Assembly (NCBI RefSeq): GCF_026011735.1
Contig: NZ_BRVN01000001.1
Location: 310,001 to 374,000, forward strand
Origin: Dietzia sp. NCCP-2495
GTDB taxonomy: Bacteria; Actinomycetota; Actinomycetes; Mycobacteriales; Mycobacteriaceae
Direction: 5' to 3'
DNA length: 64,000 nucleotides
A model generated the notes under the pieces. That model had not been told where the DNA came from. It worked only from the letters and a program-made list of their open reading frames with translations, and made no database searches. The position numbers were made by a program, and so were the translations under genes. Position 1 is the first letter of the stretch; every line of letters starts with the position of its first letter. Positions 38,059-47,732 of the stretch are shown one piece after another.

Positions 38059-39543
38059 TCAGTCCGCGATTGGAGCGGCCTTCAGACGAGCGATGGCGGC
38101 GTCGCGGCCGAGGAGCTCGAGCGACTCGAACAACGGCGGCGAGATGTGCGAACCGGTCACCGCGACGCGGACCGGTCCGTAGGCCTTCCGCGGCTTGATA
38201 CCCAACTCGTCCACGAGCGCGCCGGACAGCGCGGCCTCGATGGCCGGCGTGGTCCACTCCCCGACCCCCTCCAGCGCCGCGACGGCGGCATCCACGACCT
38301 CGCGGGACTCCGCCTTGAGGTTCTTGGCCGCAGACTGCGGGTCGACGGAGAAGTCCGCCTCGTCCACCAGGAGGAAGCGGATGAGCTTCCACGCGTCCGA
38401 CAGGACGACGATGCGGGTCTGCAGAAGCTCGGCGATCATCGCCCAGCGGTCACCGTCGAGGCTCTCCGGGAAGGTGAGCCCGTCCTCCGCAGGGTAGGCC
38501 ACGAGGTACTCGCGGAGGCGGCGGGCGAACTCGTCCGCGGGCAGCATGCGGATGTGCTCCGCATTGATGGCGTCGGCCTTCTTCTGGTCGAAGCGGGCCG
38601 GGTTCGCGTTGACCTGGCGTACGTCGAACGCGTCCACCATCTCCCGGAGTGAGAACACGTCACGGTCCTCGGACAGCCCCCAGCCGAGCAGCGCGAGGTA
38701 GTTGAGCAGCCCCTCGGGCAGCATCCCGCGGTCACGATGCAGGAACAGGTCGGACTGCGGATCGCGCTTGGAGAGCTTCTTGTTGCCCTCTCCCATGACG
38801 AACGGCAGGTGCCCGAACTCGGGCACCCCGTCGGCCACACCAATGCGCTCGAGCGCCTTGTACAGGGCGATCTGTCGCGGGGTGGAGCTGAGCAGGTCCT
38901 CGCCACGGAGGACGTGCGTGATCTTCATGAGCGCGTCGTCGACGGGGTTGACGAGCGTGTACAGCGGGATGCCGTTACCACGGGTCAGGGCGAAGTCCGG
39001 CACGCTGCCGGCCTTGAACACGGTCTCCCCGCGGACCAGGTCGTTCCACGCCAGGTCCTCGTCGGGCATCCGCAGGCGGATCACCGCACCGCGCCCCTCG
39101 TCACGGTAGGCCTGCTTCTGCTCCTCGGTGAGGTCCCGGTCGAACCCGTCGTACCCCAGCTTGGCGTCACGCCCCGCTGCCTTGTGACGGGCCTCGACCT
39201 CCTCGGGTGTGGAGAACGACTCGTACGCCTCGCCTGCCTCGAGCAGCTTGCGGACCACGTCGAGATGGAGATCGCGACGCTCGGACTGGCGGTACGGCGC
39301 GTAGGGGCCACCGACCTCGGGGCCCTCGTCCCAGTCCATACCCAGCCAGCGCAGGGCATCCAGGATCGCGGCATACGACTCCTCCGAGTCACGGGCCGCA
39401 TCGGTGTCCTCGATACGGAAGACGAAGGTGCCCCCGGTGTGGCGCGCGTGCGCCCAGTTGAACAGGGCGGTACGGACGAGCCCCACGTGAGGGGTTCCGG
39501 TGGGTGACGGGCAGAATCGGACACGGACGTTCGAGGCGGTCAT
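38059..39543 (-). CDS. gltX: Glutamyl-tRNA synthetase
   Basis: GltX charges tRNA-Glu and, non-discriminatingly, probably tRNA-Gln. The 494-aa class I synthetase has the HIGH-type motif [17 protein letters not shown] and [12 protein letters not shown] (KMSKS type). The ATG at 39543 ([16 protein letters not shown]) has AGGA 8 bases upstream. Its substrates' tRNA genes lie immediately downstream on the same strand. Confidence 0.97.
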   Translation of the reverse strand: MTASNVRVRFCPSPTGTPHVGLVRTALFNWAHARHTGGTFVFRIEDTDAARDSEESYAAILDALRWLGMDWDEGPEVGGPYAPYRQSERRDLHLDVVRKLLEAGEAYESFSTPEEVEARHKAAGRDAKLGYDGFDRDLTEEQKQAYRDEGRGAVIRLRMPDEDLAWNDLVRGETVFKAGSVPDFALTRGNGIPLYTLVNPVDDALMKITHVLRGEDLLSSTPRQIALYKALERIGVADGVPEFGHLPFVMGEGNKKLSKRDPQSDLFLHRDRGMLPEGLLNYLALLGWGLSEDRDVFSLREMVDAFDVRQVNANPARFDQKKADAINAEHIRMLPADEFARRLREYLVAYPAEDGLTFPESLDGDRWAMIAELLQTRIVVLSDAWKLIRFLLVDEADFSVDPQSAAKNLKAESREVVDAAVAALEGVGEWTTPAIEAALSGALVDELGIKPRKAYGPVRVAVTGSHISPPLFESLELLGRDAAIARLKAAPIAD

Positions 39544-39669
39544 GCCGACCATCCTAGTGACGAGCCCGGCTCGCACCCCCGCCGAGCACCGGCCTAGGAT
39601 CGACCGGGTATCCGTGGGTGCCGCGAACGGCGTGGATCCACGGGCCCAGCTACACGAGGGAGGCGGACC

Positions 39670-40800
39670 GTGACGCCTGGCATGCAGCCCGACGTCGGCC
39701 GTCCCGTCACCGCACCGGATTTCCTCCTGTCCCGACCCACCGGGTCGCTGCGCACCCAGGGATCGACCCGGACCTTCACCGACCCGGCTGATGCCGCACT
39801 CGCCCTCCGATCAGGAACGAGCGACCTCGTGGTGGGGGCGATCGGCTTCGAACCCGACGCGCCCGCCGCACTGGTCGAACCCGAGGTCGTCGTCCGCACC
39901 GACGGACCACTGGAACCTCCCGCGTACTTCCGCGGGATCCGGACGAGAACACGGGTGGCCGAGGAGATCCCCTCCCCCGACGAGCACCGCAGGCGGGTCT
40001 CCACCGCCTTGTCCTGCATCCGCGCCGGGGGCGTCGGGAAGGTGGTCCTGGCCCGCGCCGTCCGACTCGTCGCCGACGAGCCGATCGATCCACACGCCGT
40101 GTGCGCGACCCTCATCGACTCGAGCCCGTACGCCGACGGCTTCCTGGTGGACCTGTCACCGGCCGGGGGTTACCACACCGGCCGCACACTCGTCGGCTCG
40201 AGCCCGGAGATCCTCGTCCGCCGGCGCGGCGAGGTCGTGGAATGCCACCCCCTCGCCGGTTCGGCGCCGCGCGAGACGGACCCCGCCGCCGACCAGGCGT
40301 CCGCTCGTGCACTGCGGGAGTCGGGCAAGGACGCGTTCGAGCACGCCTTCGTGGTGGACTCGCTCGCCACCGCGCTGCGCCCACTGTGTGTCGACCTGGA
40401 GATCCCGGAGCGCCCGTCCCTGACCTCCACGCGGGAGATGTGGCACCTGGGAACCCGCATCCGAGGTCGGATCGCCGATCCCCGGACGACCGCGCTCGAC
40501 CTGGCGCTCGCGGTTCACCCCACTCCGGCGGTCTGCGGGACCCCGACCGACGAGGCGCGGCGGATCATCGCGGGCATCGAGGGGCCCCGCGGGTTCTACG
40601 CCGGCGCGGTCGGATGGTCCGACGCCGGAGGTGACGGAGACTGGATGGTGACCATCCGCTGCGCCGAGATCGACGCGGACCGGAACGGGGCGATCGCGTG
40701 GGCTGGCGGCGGACTGGTGGAAGGCTCCGATCCCGACGACGAGGTCGCCGAGACCGGAGCCAAACTGCGGACGGTACTCAGGGCCTTCGGCGCAGTGTGA
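39670..40800 (+). CDS. Isochorismate synthase
   Basis: The 376-aa protein is a chorismate-binding enzyme. It has GKVVLARAV with the catalytic Lys124, the [11 protein letters not shown] segment near 191-201, and a C-terminal PTPAVCGTP...[10 protein letters not shown]. These features fit isochorismate synthases (MenF/EntC/DhbC). The product would enter menaquinone or a catechol/salicylate siderophore; no neighbouring gene decides between them. The GTG start has GAGGGAGG 6 bases upstream. It diverges from gltX and abuts the convergent hydrolase gene with no space between the stops. Confidence 0.85.
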   Translation: MTPGMQPDVGRPVTAPDFLLSRPTGSLRTQGSTRTFTDPADAALALRSGTSDLVVGAIGFEPDAPAALVEPEVVVRTDGPLEPPAYFRGIRTRTRVAEEIPSPDEHRRRVSTALSCIRAGGVGKVVLARAVRLVADEPIDPHAVCATLIDSSPYADGFLVDLSPAGGYHTGRTLVGSSPEILVRRRGEVVECHPLAGSAPRETDPAADQASARALRESGKDAFEHAFVVDSLATALRPLCVDLEIPERPSLTSTREMWHLGTRIRGRIADPRTTALDLALAVHPTPAVCGTPTDEARRIIAGIEGPRGFYAGAVGWSDAGGDGDWMVTIRCAEIDADRNGAIAWAGGGLVEGSDPDDEVAETGAKLRTVLRAFGAV

Positions 40801-41595
40801 TCAGCGGTCCACGACGGGGTTGCTCAACGAGCCGATCCCCTCGATCTCCACGGTGACACGGTCGCCGGGCAGCATGGAGCCGACCCCGGCGGGCGTACCG
40901 GTGAGGATCACGTCACCCGGCAGCATGGTCATCACCCTCGTCACGTACTCGACGATCTCGCCCACGGTGTGTATGAACTGCGACGTGTTGCCGTCCTGGC
41001 GCAGCTCCGCGGTCCCGTCCTCATGGGTGAGCCTGGTGCGCACGTCGAGACCGTTCGGGTCGAGGTCCGTGACGATCCAGGGTCCGAGCGGGCAGAACGT
41101 GTCGTACCCCTTCCCGCGCGTCCACTGCCCGTCCGCCATCTGCTGATCGCGGGCGGTCACGTCGTTGGCGCAGGTGTATCCGAGGATGACCTCGTGGGCC
41201 CGGGCCGCGGCGACGTCGCGACACGGCTGACCGATCACGACCGCCAACTCTCCCTCGTGGTCCACCCGCTCCGAGCTCGGCGGATAGGCGATCGCGGCCT
41301 CGGGTCCGATCACGGACGTGTTGGGCTTGAGGAAGATCAGCGGTTCCTCCGGTGCCTCCGACCCCATCTCCGCCGCGTGCTCGGCGTAGTTCTTGCCGAC
41401 GCACACCACCTTGGAGGCGAGGATCGGTGCCAGGAGGCGGACATCGGCGAGCGGCCACTCGCGTCCGGTGAACTCGGGGGTACCAAAGGGGTGCTCGGCG
41501 ATCTCCGCGCAGACCAGCGACGAGGGATCGGTGACGTCCCCCCGGATCTCGACGAAGGCGAACCCCTGGGGATGGGCGATACGGGCTAGACGCAT
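40801..41595 (-). CDS. Fumarylacetoacetate hydrolase family protein
   Basis: The 264-aa protein has the FAH fold signature: VVCVGKNYAEHAAEMG, the metal site in VDHEGELAVVIG, GYTCANDVTARDQQ and DVILTGTPAGVG. Such enzymes act as 2-hydroxyhepta-2,4-diene-1,7-dioate isomerases, acylpyruvases or oxaloacetate tautomerases/decarboxylases. The substrate is not predictable. The homologue Rv2993c lies at the same place next to gltX. Confidence 0.85.
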   Translation of the reverse strand: MRLARIAHPQGFAFVEIRGDVTDPSSLVCAEIAEHPFGTPEFTGREWPLADVRLLAPILASKVVCVGKNYAEHAAEMGSEAPEEPLIFLKPNTSVIGPEAAIAYPPSSERVDHEGELAVVIGQPCRDVAAARAHEVILGYTCANDVTARDQQMADGQWTRGKGYDTFCPLGPWIVTDLDPNGLDVRTRLTHEDGTAELRQDGNTSQFIHTVGEIVEYVTRVMTMLPGDVILTGTPAGVGSMLPGDRVTVEIEGIGSLSNPVVDR

Positions 41596-41604
41596 ACCGC
41601 GATC

Positions 41605-42318
41605 CTAGGCGGTCCGCAGGTCCCTCAGCGTCCGCGGCCCACGGGCCTCGAGCTCGGACACCTGCGCCAGGTACAGCTCCGCGCAGGCCATGGCGTCGAC
41701 GAGTGCGTCGTGGGCGCGGTACCGCGGCAGCCCGTACCGCTCCCGCGCCCCCCACAGTCGGAGGTCCTCGACGGAAATGTCGGAGGGGAAACCCATGTCG
41801 ATCCGGGTGGCCGTGACCCGTCGCTGGAGCTCGAGGGTGTCGACGGCGACGAGCGGGGGCCTCACCCCGAAGGCACGCCGACACATGGCGCCCAGGAACC
41901 CCGTCTCGATGCGGCTGTAGTGGGCGAGCAGCACCCTCCCGGTCAGAGCGTCGAAGAGCAGGTCCAGCGCCTCGGCCACCGGGACGCCCCCGGCGACGAG
42001 GTCATCGGTGAGTCCGTGCACCGTGGCGCTCTGCCCGACGCCGTCGTCGTCGTCATATTCCGACCGCACCACCGCCGACCCGGCGCCACCCAGTACGATC
42101 CGGCGCCCGTCCACCGGAACGAACCCGATCGCCAGGACACGGTCACGCCTGGGATCCAGCCCGGTCGTCTCGACATCCACGGCCAGCAGAGGCAGCTCGT
42201 CCACCGGTGTCGAACTCCCGGGCGCCGGGGTCTCCAGGTAGCGCTTCAGGCCACCCTCGGGGGCCTTCGCGGCGGCACGGCGTCGACCACGGTCCGTCAG
42301 TCCCGACCAGAGCGCCAT
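41605..42318 (-). CDS. DnaQ-like 3'-5' exonuclease (DEDDh type)
   Basis: The 237-aa protein carries the epsilon-type exonuclease motifs LLAVDVETTGLDPRRDRVLAIG (DxE), HGLTDDLVAGG, LLAHYSRIETGFL and RAHDALVDAMACAELY (HxxxD). It has no polymerase contact domain. The ATG shares one base with the stop of the upstream cNMP/CBS/DUF294 gene (TGATG), so the two products are made together. This pairing recurs in unrelated bacteria, but its role is not established. Confidence 0.82.
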   Translation of the reverse strand: MALWSGLTDRGRRRAAAKAPEGGLKRYLETPAPGSSTPVDELPLLAVDVETTGLDPRRDRVLAIGFVPVDGRRIVLGGAGSAVVRSEYDDDDGVGQSATVHGLTDDLVAGGVPVAEALDLLFDALTGRVLLAHYSRIETGFLGAMCRRAFGVRPPLVAVDTLELQRRVTATRIDMGFPSDISVEDLRLWGARERYGLPRYRAHDALVDAMACAELYLAQVSELEARGPRTLRDLRTA

Positions 42319-44180
42319 CACATCTGCCCCACCCGGTAGCGCAGCTCCAACGCGTCCTGCGCGGCGGCGATGATCCGGAAGGCCGCCCGCAGACGGTGAC
42401 GGTCCTTGCCGCTCAACGTCGACGGATCCACATTGTTGTCCTGCGGGAGTCCCCGGGCGATCTGCGCGGCATGATGTCGGTACGCCAGACCGCGGAGGAA
42501 CCGGAAGGCCTCGACGAGGTTCGCGGCATCGCTGTGCCCGATCACCCCCTCCTCCGCCGCGGCCAGCAGACGGTCCAACGTACCCACCTGCCGTGATCCC
42601 GCGGCCAGGGCGTGCACCCGGGCGATCTGCACGACCGGGGCGGTCCCGCCCGCCTTGATCTCCAGGGTGTTGCGGTACTCGCCACGCCGCGCCACGACGA
42701 GTCCTCTGAAGAACCCGAGCGGAGGCTGCCACTCACACGCGATCCGCGCGAGATGCGCCAGGAACCGCGAACTGCCCCGGGCACGCTCGATCATGTCGGC
42801 GCGGAGCGGATCGAGCAGTGACTCCGGGCCGTGCACAGCCCGCATGTCGAAGAACACCTGCGCGTGGAGCATCGCATCGGGCTCCGGAGCCCCCACCCAG
42901 TCGGCGACCTGCCCGGCCCAGTCCGACACCGTCCGCCGCCATGCGGAGTTCGACGCCATCACGTCCCCCGGGCACAACGGATACCCGGCGCGGTCCAGCC
43001 CCTGGCACACACGCTCGGCGAGGGCGTGGAAGTACTCGTCCGCGCCGGGGATCCCGGCTGCGGCGTCCGACAGGACGAGTGCGTTGTCCTGGTCGCTCGC
43101 CACACCCAACTCACCACGGGCCTGGGAACCGAGTCCGACCCAGCAGTACTCCACCGGAGCCGGACCGAGATCCTCCTCGGCCAGCGCGATGAGCCGGCGT
43201 GTTGCGGCGTCGGCGGTGGCCGTGACCACCCGACCGATGTCCTGGGGCGCTGTCCCCCGTCGGACGAACTCGCCCACGATCCCGGGCACCTGCCCGGTCA
43301 GCTCGGCGACCGAGTCCACGTCCACGGCGCGGGCGATACGCGCCGCGAGATATACGGGGTTCGCCTGGGCCAGGCGGAACAGGTCGCCGGTCGTCACCAC
43401 GCCCGCCGGAACCCCGTTCTCGATCACCGGCAGGTGGTGCACGCCGCGTTGCATCTGCAGCAAGGTCGCGTCGAAGGCACGGGTGGACGCGTCCACGGAG
43501 ACGGGCGCCGGGCTCATGATGGTCGCCACCGGCGCGTGGGTGTCGCCGTCCACCGCCACCACCTTGGCACGCAGGTCCCGGTCGGTGAAGATCCCCACCA
43601 CCTGACCGTCCTCCACCACCAGGAGCGACGAGACCCTGCTGTCGGTCATCAACCGCGCGGCGTCCCGGATCGACGCCTCCGGCTCGATGGTCACCGCGTC
43701 TCTGGTCAGGAGTTGCCCGACCGGTGTGCTCAGAGCGTCGCCCGCGGCGGCGGCCACCCTCGCCGAGGCGAGATCCTCGCGGACACGATCGCTCCGGCGC
43801 CCGAAGTACTGGCGAAGCGACGGATGCTCGGCTGCGACCGAGTCGAACACCTCGCGGGACATCTCCAGCACGAGCGTGTCGGCGGCGGCCTCCATCCGGT
43901 ACCTGGACGGGGTGGACCGGACCAACGTCGAATAGCCGAAACAGTCGCCCTCGTCGCGCGTATCCAGGAGGGTGCCCTCGGGATCACAGATCTCGACCGC
44001 GCCGGAGCGGATGAGGTGGAGTGAGTCGTTGCTCTCCCCCACTCCGACGATCACGCTGCCCCGTCGGTGGTACCGCTGGGTCAGGCGTGCGGGCAGCCGG
44101 TCGAGGACCTCGTTGGGGAGGTCATCGAACGGTGCACATCGCGCGAGGAAGTCCCGTACCTCCACGAGTTCGACGTCCAT
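42318..44180 (-). CDS. cNMP-binding / CBS-pair / DUF294 putative nucleotidyltransferase
   Basis: The 620-aa soluble protein has, in order, a cyclic-nucleotide-binding domain (about 20-130, with GAVEICDPEGTLLDTRDEGDCFG), two CBS domains (about 155-285, ending HHLPVIENGVPAGVVTTGDLF), the DUF294 nucleotidyltransferase-like domain with GLGSQARGELGVASDQDNALV (GS...D.D pattern), and DUF294_C. It looks like a GlnD-type enzyme regulated by two nucleotide sensors. The target is unknown. The ATG at 44180 is the best fit to the domain start, but its ribosome site is weak. Confidence 0.85.
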   Translation of the reverse strand: MDVELVEVRDFLARCAPFDDLPNEVLDRLPARLTQRYHRRGSVIVGVGESNDSLHLIRSGAVEICDPEGTLLDTRDEGDCFGYSTLVRSTPSRYRMEAAADTLVLEMSREVFDSVAAEHPSLRQYFGRRSDRVREDLASARVAAAAGDALSTPVGQLLTRDAVTIEPEASIRDAARLMTDSRVSSLLVVEDGQVVGIFTDRDLRAKVVAVDGDTHAPVATIMSPAPVSVDASTRAFDATLLQMQRGVHHLPVIENGVPAGVVTTGDLFRLAQANPVYLAARIARAVDVDSVAELTGQVPGIVGEFVRRGTAPQDIGRVVTATADAATRRLIALAEEDLGPAPVEYCWVGLGSQARGELGVASDQDNALVLSDAAAGIPGADEYFHALAERVCQGLDRAGYPLCPGDVMASNSAWRRTVSDWAGQVADWVGAPEPDAMLHAQVFFDMRAVHGPESLLDPLRADMIERARGSSRFLAHLARIACEWQPPLGFFRGLVVARRGEYRNTLEIKAGGTAPVVQIARVHALAAGSRQVGTLDRLLAAAEEGVIGHSDAANLVEAFRFLRGLAYRHHAAQIARGLPQDNNVDPSTLSGKDRHRLRAAFRIIAAAQDALELRYRVGQM

Positions 44181-44201
44181 CACATCACTGTGGACGTCAG
44201 T

Positions 44202-44246
44202 CGGCCCGCGAGGTGACCATTTGTCATGAATCACACCCGCGGGCCG
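44202..44246. promoter_or_regulatory. Nested palindromes upstream of the cNMP/CBS gene
   Basis: Outer arms CGGCCCGCG (44202-44210) and CGCGGGCCG (44238-44246) are perfectly complementary. Within them lies TGAC-CATTT-GTCA (44214-44226). The structure sits between leuB and the CBS gene, both on the minus strand. It could terminate serA-leuB or be an operator for the CBS-exonuclease pair. Confidence 0.5.
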
Positions 44247-44313
44247 TGAGGGCTCGCATCGTTCTGACCTGCCGAGCGTCTACTGACGCATACGGAGCCG
44301 TGAGTTGCCGGTG

Positions 44314-45333
44314 TCAGCTGCTGACGGCCGCCACGATCCGGTCGCCGACCTCCGAGGTGACGACGGGCGCGTCGCCGCGCGATCCGAGGTCTGCCTCGAC
44401 GGCGGCCTCGATCTTCTCTGCCTCGGCGGTCTTGCCCACGTGGCGCAGGAGCAGCGCGACGGACAGGATAGCCGCGGTCGGGTCGGCCTTGCCCTGGCCG
44501 GCGATGTCCGGAGCCGAGCCGTGGACCGGCTCGAACATCGACGGGTTGGTGCCGGAGGCGTCGATGTTGCCGGATGCCGCGGTACCGATACCGCCGGTGA
44601 CGGCCGCCGCCAGGTCGGTGATGATGTCGCCGAACAGGTTGTCGGTGACGATCACGTCGAAGCGCGACGGGTCGGTGACCATGTAGATGGTCGCGGCGTC
44701 GATGTGGCAGTAGTCCACCTCGACGTCCGGGAACTCCGGGGCCACCTCGTCGACCGTGCGCTGCCACAGGCCGCCGGCGTTGACCAGAACGTTGGTCTTG
44801 TGGACCAGTGTGAGCTTGCCGCGGCGCGCGGTGGCACGCGCGAACGCGTCGCGCACGACTCGCTCCACCCCGTAGCGGGTGTTGACCGACGTCTCGGTGC
44901 CCATCTCGTGGGGGGTGCCCACACGGATGGCCCCGCCGTTACCGGTGTAGAGGCCCTCGGTGCCCTCGCGGACCACGACGAAGTCGATCTCGCCCGGGTC
45001 CTTGAGCGGGCTGGCCGACCCCGGGTAGAGCTTCGACGGTCGGAGGTTCACGTGGTGATCGAGCGCGAACCGGAGCGGGAGCAGCATGCCGCGCTCGAGG
45101 ACGCCGGCCGGCACGGAACGGGGGTCACCGATCGCGCCGAGCAGGATCACGTCGTGCTCCTTGAGACTCGCGATGTCGGCATCGGTGAGGGTCTCACCGT
45201 TGCGGAGGTAGCGACGTGCACCGAGGTCGTACTCGGTCGTGGAGACGCCGGGGACGAGCGCGTTCAAGACCTTCAGTGCCTCGGCCGTGACCTCGACACC
45301 GATGCCGTCTCCGGGGATGACTGCCAGCTTCAT
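44314..45333 (-). CDS. leuB: 3-isopropylmalate dehydrogenase
   Basis: LeuB oxidatively decarboxylates 3-isopropylmalate in leucine synthesis. The 339-aa protein has [36 protein letters not shown], the metal site [15 protein letters not shown] and [20 protein letters not shown]. It follows serA by 25 bases on the same strand, so serine and leucine genes are cotranscribed here. AAGGAA lies about 11 bases before the ATG. Confidence 0.97.
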   Translation of the reverse strand: MKLAVIPGDGIGVEVTAEALKVLNALVPGVSTTEYDLGARRYLRNGETLTDADIASLKEHDVILLGAIGDPRSVPAGVLERGMLLPLRFALDHHVNLRPSKLYPGSASPLKDPGEIDFVVVREGTEGLYTGNGGAIRVGTPHEMGTETSVNTRYGVERVVRDAFARATARRGKLTLVHKTNVLVNAGGLWQRTVDEVAPEFPDVEVDYCHIDAATIYMVTDPSRFDVIVTDNLFGDIITDLAAAVTGGIGTAASGNIDASGTNPSMFEPVHGSAPDIAGQGKADPTAAILSVALLLRHVGKTAEAEKIEAAVEADLGSRGDAPVVTSEVGDRIVAAVSS

Positions 45334-45358
45334 GTGGTTCGTCGGTTCCTTCTCGCTA

Positions 45359-46951
45359 CTAGTCCAGGTTGATCTGGGTCGCGGTGGCGCTCAGCTCGGA
45401 CACGATCCGGTCGACGGTCGGCTCGGCCACCGCGCGGTCCACGCGGAGGATGAGCGAGGCGCCCTCGCCGGTCGCGTCCTGGCTCAGGGCCGCGGCCTGG
45501 ATGTCGATCCCCTCGCTGCCGAGGATCGAGCCCACCTTGCCGAGGACGCCGGGACGGTCCGCGTAGTGGACGAAGAGGTTCTGTCCCTGGGCGCGCATGT
45601 CGAAGCCACGCTCGTTGATCCGCACAATCTTCTGGACCTGCTCGAGGCCGGAGAGCGTGCCCGTGACGCTGGCGTTGGCACCGTCGGCGGCGACAGCGGT
45701 CACGGTGATGGTGCTGCGGTACGCCTTGGACTCGCTGACCGTCTCCACGGAGTGCGTGACACCGCGCTGCTCTGCCATCTGCCCGACGTTGACGAATGTC
45801 GCGGGCTCGTCGGTGATGGCGGAGAACATGCCGCGCAGGGCAGCGAGGCCCAGGACGTCGACCTGCTCGGCGGCGAGCTCGCCGGCGACCTCGACCTTGA
45901 CGGTGGTGGGCACGCCGGGGCACAGGTGCCCGGAGACGAGACCGACCTTGCGGACCAGGTCGAGCCAGGGTGCGACCTCGTCGCCGACCGGTCCGCCGGA
46001 GACGTTGACGGCGTCGGGAACGAACTCGCCGCGGAGGGCGAGCAGGACACTGCGGGCGACGTCGGTGCCGGCGCGGTCCTGGGCCTCGGAGGTGGAGGCA
46101 CCGAGGTGCGGGGTGACGACCGTGTTCTCCAGCTCGAACAGCGGCGAGTCGGTGCACGGCTCGGTGTCGAACACGTCGAGCGCGGCGGCGCGGACCTTGC
46201 CGGACTGCAGGGCGTCGACGAGTGCTGACTCGACGATGAGGCCGCCACGGGCGGCATTGACGATTACGACGCCGTCCTTGGCGCGGGCGAGCCGCTCGGC
46301 GTCGAACAGACCGGCGGTCTCCTTGGTCTTGGGCAGGTGCATCGTGATGATGTCGGCGCGCGCGACCAACTCGTCGATGTCCACGAGCTCGATGCCGAGC
46401 TGCGCGGCGCGGGCGGCCGGCAGGTACGGGTCGTAGGCGATGAGGTTGGTCTCGAATGCGGCGAGACGCTGGGCGACCAGCTGACCGATGCGGCCGAGTC
46501 CCACCACGCCGACGGTCTTGCCGAGCAGCTCGACCCCGTTGAAGGAGCTGCGCTTCCAGGTGTGCTCACGCAGAGTGCGGTCGGCGGCGGGCACCTGGCG
46601 GCAGGCCGACATGAGCAGCGCGACGGCGTGCTCGGCGGCCGAGTGGATGTTGGAGGTGGGCGCGTTGACCACCATGACACCGCGCTCGGTGGCGGCGGGG
46701 ATCTCGACGTTGTCCAGTCCGACGCCTGCGCGACCGATGATCTTCAGGTTCGGCGCGGCGGCGAGCACTTCGGCGTCGATGGTCGTGGCCGAGCGCACGA
46801 GCACCGCGTCCGCGTCCTTGATCGCCTCGAGGAGCTTCGGGCGATCCGGGCCGTCGACCCATCGGACCTCGACGGCGTCGCCGAGCGCATCGACGGTCGA
46901 CTGGGCGAGTTTGTCGGCGATGAGGACGACGGGACGTCCGGATGCTGTCAC
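45359..46951 (-). CDS. serA: D-3-phosphoglycerate dehydrogenase
   Basis: SerA catalyses the first step of serine synthesis. The 530-aa protein is the long actinobacterial (type I) form. It has an N-terminal catalytic/NAD domain ([19 protein letters not shown], then [20 protein letters not shown], and NAARGGLI), an intervening domain and a C-terminal ACT domain ([18 protein letters not shown]) that binds serine for feedback inhibition. The GTG start has GAGGAG 8 bases upstream, and a -10-like TAGACT lies at 46992-46987. Confidence 0.97.
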   Translation of the reverse strand: MTASGRPVVLIADKLAQSTVDALGDAVEVRWVDGPDRPKLLEAIKDADAVLVRSATTIDAEVLAAAPNLKIIGRAGVGLDNVEIPAATERGVMVVNAPTSNIHSAAEHAVALLMSACRQVPAADRTLREHTWKRSSFNGVELLGKTVGVVGLGRIGQLVAQRLAAFETNLIAYDPYLPAARAAQLGIELVDIDELVARADIITMHLPKTKETAGLFDAERLARAKDGVVIVNAARGGLIVESALVDALQSGKVRAAALDVFDTEPCTDSPLFELENTVVTPHLGASTSEAQDRAGTDVARSVLLALRGEFVPDAVNVSGGPVGDEVAPWLDLVRKVGLVSGHLCPGVPTTVKVEVAGELAAEQVDVLGLAALRGMFSAITDEPATFVNVGQMAEQRGVTHSVETVSESKAYRSTITVTAVAADGANASVTGTLSGLEQVQKIVRINERGFDMRAQGQNLFVHYADRPGVLGKVGSILGSEGIDIQAAALSQDATGEGASLILRVDRAVAEPTVDRIVSELSATATQINLD

Positions 46952-46986
46952 AGTGAGATCTCCTCGGTGTCAATTCGGGCACTGTC

Positions 46987-47043
46987 AGTCTAGGCCAACC
47001 ATCCCCGCCGCTCACCAGTGGCCGCCGGTGGCCTCCGGAGGCC
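46987..47043 (-). promoter_or_regulatory. serA promoter and upstream palindrome
   Basis: A minus-strand TAGACT (46992-46987) places transcription start near 46980, giving a leader of about 30 nt. About 55 bases upstream is a perfect 14-base palindrome, GGCCTCCGGAGGCC (47030-47043), a possible regulator site. The divergent gene at 47115 shares this 163-base region. Confidence 0.4.
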
Positions 47044-47114
47044 TCGACGGCCTACCGTGACGAATGCCTCACCCGTAGCCTCGGTGTTCTCCTGATGATT
47101 GGAAGGTCGCCCCC

Positions 47115-47732
47115 ATGGCCCGCTCACACCGTTCGATGTCCGGACCCGACCAGTTCCCCGGGTCGCGGGCCGCCGCCCTCCGCCCCACACGCGGTCGGTC
47201 GGCGACGGCGATGTATCTCCGTGCGCACCTCTACGGCGCCGCGGTGGGCCGCACGATCCTCGACCGGTGCATCAGCGCGGTCGATCCCGCGGACAGGAAG
47301 CGGCTCGCGCCACTCCGCGCCCAGTTCGAGGGGGAGATAGCCACGACGGGGCGCCTGCTGACGGGGATCTCGCCGGTGGGAGCGCCGGGCCGCCGCATTG
47401 TCCGGGCGTCGGCGACGATCGCCCTCGCCTCGCTCCCGGCGGGGCCGATCGTGCGCGATCCGCTGACCAGACTCGGCCTGCTCGAGAGCCTGCGCACCCT
47501 CGTCGTGGCGAAGAGGTCGATGTGGGAGTTGCTCGCCGAGTCGTGGGTGGCTGACGCCGCTGACGCCGCCGTCGTCGACGCCCGCGCCCCCGGGCCCGAC
47601 GACAACGACGACAACACAATGCTCCCCGGCGACGTCCGGAGCCTACTGCTCGCGCTCGCGGACCAGGCCCGGTCACAGGAAAGCCTCCTGGAGGAGCTAC
47701 GCCGTGGCTACGGCCTGGAACTGTTCGGGTGA
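47115..47732 (+). CDS. Uncharacterised helical protein
   Basis: I do not recognise a family in this 205-aa protein. It is Ala/Leu/Arg-rich, mostly helical by composition, without signal peptide or clear membrane segment. It has an acidic Asp/Asn patch (PDDNDDN) near residue 158. The ATG has GGAAGG about 10 bases upstream. Its stop overlaps the start of the FAD oxidoreductase by 4 bases, so the two are coupled and may act together. Confidence 0.6.
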   Translation: MARSHRSMSGPDQFPGSRAAALRPTRGRSATAMYLRAHLYGAAVGRTILDRCISAVDPADRKRLAPLRAQFEGEIATTGRLLTGISPVGAPGRRIVRASATIALASLPAGPIVRDPLTRLGLLESLRTLVVAKRSMWELLAESWVADAADAAVVDARAPGPDDNDDNTMLPGDVRSLLLALADQARSQESLLEELRRGYGLELFG

